Of a stretch of DNA of 6,143 nucleotides, positions 4,536-6,143 are shown piece after piece. Both the position numbers and the translations under genes were made by a program. The stretch is from Deltaproteobacteria bacterium (GTDB lineage Bacteria > Desulfobacterota > Deferrimicrobia > Deferrimicrobiales > Deferrimicrobiaceae): the NCBI GenBank assembly GCA_003105225.1, contig PQAK01000196.1:27013-33155 (forward strand). Direction: 5' to 3'. The notes beneath the pieces were generated by a model, which saw only the letters and a list, made by a program, of their open reading frames with translations, had not been told where the DNA came from and searched no databases. Position 1 is the stretch's first letter. Each line of letters begins with the position of its first letter.

Positions 4536-6143
4536 CACGACGCGGTCGACCGACTACACGAATCCCGGGGACCGGGAACTCCTCCGCAAGGCGGAGCGGG
4601 AGAACCTCCCGCTGGGGGTCGACCGCCTGAAGGCCATGATGCCGCAGTGCGGCTTCGGGGAGCTGGGCAGCTGCTGCGTCCTGTGCTACCTGGGCCCCTG
4701 CCGGATCGACCCGTTCGACACCGGCCCGAAGCTGGGGGTCTGCGGGGCGAACGTCGACGTCATCGTCGCCCGGAACTTTCTCCGCGCGGCCGTCGGCGGC
4801 GCCTCCTCCCATGCCGGGCACGCGCGGGAGCTGGCCCTCCTGCTCCTCGAGGTCGCGGAGGGGAAAGCTCCCGGCTACGGGATCCGGGACGAGGCGAAGC
4901 TGCTCTCGGTCGCCGCGCGGTTGGGGATCCCGACGGACGGCAGGCCCGTGGCGTCCGTGGCCGGCGACGTCGCCCGCAAGGCGATCGAGGACTTCGGCCG
5001 CCAGGACGGCAAGCCGATGAACTGGATCCGCGGGCGATCCTCGCAGAAGGAAGTCGACAAGTGGGAGAAGCTCGGCCTCCTCGTCTCCAACCCGCACAAC
5101 GAGATCGAGACCGCGATGCACCGGACCTCGATGGGGAACGACGCGGATCCGCTGAACCTGTGGGTGGCCACCCTGCGGATGGGGATGGTGGACAACTTCG
5201 CGGGGCTGATGCTGGCGACCGACCTCTCCGACATCCTCTTCGGCACGCCCTCCCCGAAGGTGGTCTCCGCCAATTACGCGGTGATCCGGGCCGGCGCCGT
5301 CAACGTCGCCTGCCACGGGCACAACCCGATCCTGGCCTCCAAGCTCGTGGAGTGGGCGGACAAGATGGAGGCCGAGGCGAAGGAAGCCGGCGCCGACGGC
5401 ATCAACGTCGTCGGCGTCTGCTGCATCGGCAACGAGCTCGCCATGCGGTCCGGCGCCGCCTACGCCGGCCACCTGGCGCAGGCGGAACTGTTCCTCGCCA
5501 CCGGGGCGATCGACGCCATGGTCGTCGACATGCAATGCATCTGGCCGGGGCTGACGACGATCGCGAAATGCTACAAGACGCGGTTCCTCACCACCGTGCC
5601 GTTCGTCCGGAACCCGGATGCCATCCACATCGAGTTCCGCACGGACAACGCCGACCTGCGCGCCAGGGAGATCCTCTCCCACGCCATCGCGGGGTTCCGG
5701 GAGAGGACCGCCGCCGGCCAGGCCGTCCTGATCCCCCGGGCAAGCTCGAAGATGCTGACCGGGATCTCGGTGGAGGCGCTCGTTTCCGTCCTGTCCGCCG
5801 CCAACGCGGCCGATCCGCTGGCGCCCGTGGTCGACGCCATCGCTTCCGGCGATATCCTGGGCGCGGTCGGGATCGTGGGCTGCCCGAACCCGAAGCTGCG
5901 CGCCTCCGCGATGACCGAGAGGCTGGCCGCGGAGCTTCTCCGGAACAACGTCCTCATCGTCACCACCGGGTGCGTGAACCACATCCTGGCCCAGGCCGGG
6001 TTCCTCACCCCCGAAGCCACGGAAACCTGCGCCGGCGAAACGTTGCGGAAGGTCCTCACGGCGCTGGGGAAGGCCGCGGGGCTGGGCGCCCCGCTTCCGC
6101 CGGTCCTGCACATGGGTTCGTGCGTCGACAACTCCCGGATCTA
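4528..6143 (+). CDS. cooS: Anaerobic Ni-Fe carbon monoxide dehydrogenase catalytic subunit (3' end outside window)
   Basis: This enzyme interconverts CO + H2O and CO2 + 2 H+ + 2 e- at a [NiFe4S4] C-cluster, working as a cytoplasmic homodimer. Translation from GTG at 4528 stays open to the window edge (538 codons seen of roughly 630-640 expected). All cluster ligands known from Carboxydothermus CODH-II have counterparts. The D-cluster uses Cys41 and Cys49. The B-cluster uses Cys50, Cys53, Cys58 and Cys72 (motif GSCCVLCYLGPCRI). The C-cluster uses His263 (ACHGHNP), Cys299 (GVCCIGNE), Cys337 (DMQCIWPG), Cys452 (GCPNPK), Cys482 (TTGCVNH) and Cys532 (MGSCVDNSR). His95 and His98 match the start of the proton-conducting histidine row, but the next two positions are Glu101 and Leu104. 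The catalytic Lys near residue 570 lies beyond the window. The gene overlaps cooF by 8 nt. No ACS-type genes are visible, so a monofunctional CODH is likely, though the downstream side is unseen. Confidence 0.95.
   Translation, partial: MADTTRSTDYTNPGDRELLRKAERENLPLGVDRLKAMMPQCGFGELGSCCVLCYLGPCRIDPFDTGPKLGVCGANVDVIVARNFLRAAVGGASSHAGHARELALLLLEVAEGKAPGYGIRDEAKLLSVAARLGIPTDGRPVASVAGDVARKAIEDFGRQDGKPMNWIRGRSSQKEVDKWEKLGLLVSNPHNEIETAMHRTSMGNDADPLNLWVATLRMGMVDNFAGLMLATDLSDILFGTPSPKVVSANYAVIRAGAVNVACHGHNPILASKLVEWADKMEAEAKEAGADGINVVGVCCIGNELAMRSGAAYAGHLAQAELFLATGAIDAMVVDMQCIWPGLTTIAKCYKTRFLTTVPFVRNPDAIHIEFRTDNADLRAREILSHAIAGFRERTAAGQAVLIPRASSKMLTGISVEALVSVLSAANAADPLAPVVDAIASGDILGAVGIVGCPNPKLRASAMTERLAAELLRNNVLIVTTGCVNHILAQAGFLTPEATETCAGETLRKVLTALGKAAGLGAPLPPVLHMGSCVDNSRI

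Noticed and set aside
4504..6111. 535-codon open frame on the minus strand opposite cooS
   Set aside because: It is antisense to a fully supported cooS. Its translation is rich in Arg, Gly, Asp and Pro without a fold pattern, the usual by-product of GC3-rich codons.

Overview
The window is GC-rich (roughly two thirds G+C by eye) with strongly GC3-biased codons. It probably comes from an anaerobic or facultatively anaerobic Gram-negative bacterium. The Gram-negative call rests on a fragment of a TolC-type outer-membrane efflux protein at the left edge. The anaerobic call rests on a Ni-Fe carbon monoxide dehydrogenase (cooS) with its ferredoxin partner (cooF) at the right edge. A delta-proteobacterial/Desulfobacterota-like lineage would fit, but that is inference and no phylogenetic marker is present.

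Layout. (1) 1-123, plus strand: last 40 codons of a TolC-family protein. (2) 150-3274, minus strand: a compact three-gene set transcribed right to left. It holds a 696-aa GH15 glucoamylase-like hydrolase, a 179-aa gamma-carbonic-anhydrase-like hexapeptide protein with all three zinc histidines, and a 141-aa PaaI-type hotdog thioesterase. The gaps are 52 and 16 nt, so one transcript is plausible. (3) 3275-3509: a divergent control region, visibly more AT-rich than the genes, holding three near-perfect odd-length palindromes. The sharpest, TTGTATAC-T-GTATACAA, overlaps a good -10 box of a rightward promoter. (4) 3510-3833, plus: a 107-aa protein with about three membrane segments and no recognised family. 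(5) 3951-6143, plus: cooF, a ferredoxin with 16 cysteines for four [4Fe-4S] clusters, overlapping by 8 nt with cooS. cooS starts at GTG and runs off the right edge after 538 codons with every D-, B- and C-cluster ligand present.

How they fit together. CooS would oxidise CO to CO2 (or run in reverse) and pass electrons to CooF. The final acceptor is not visible: no hydrogenase, CooC maturation factor, acetyl-CoA synthase subunit or CooA regulator gene lies inside the window. The leftward set looks like general carbon metabolism (alpha-glucan hydrolysis, CO2/bicarbonate chemistry or an orphan hexapeptide protein, acyl-CoA hydrolysis) and has no clear functional tie to CODH beyond sharing the divergent region.

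I did not find an obviously new system such as a CRISPR array, mobile element, RNA gene or defence island. The most interesting items are the operator-like palindrome controlling the small orphan membrane protein next to cooFS, and the unassigned electron acceptor of the CooFS pair.
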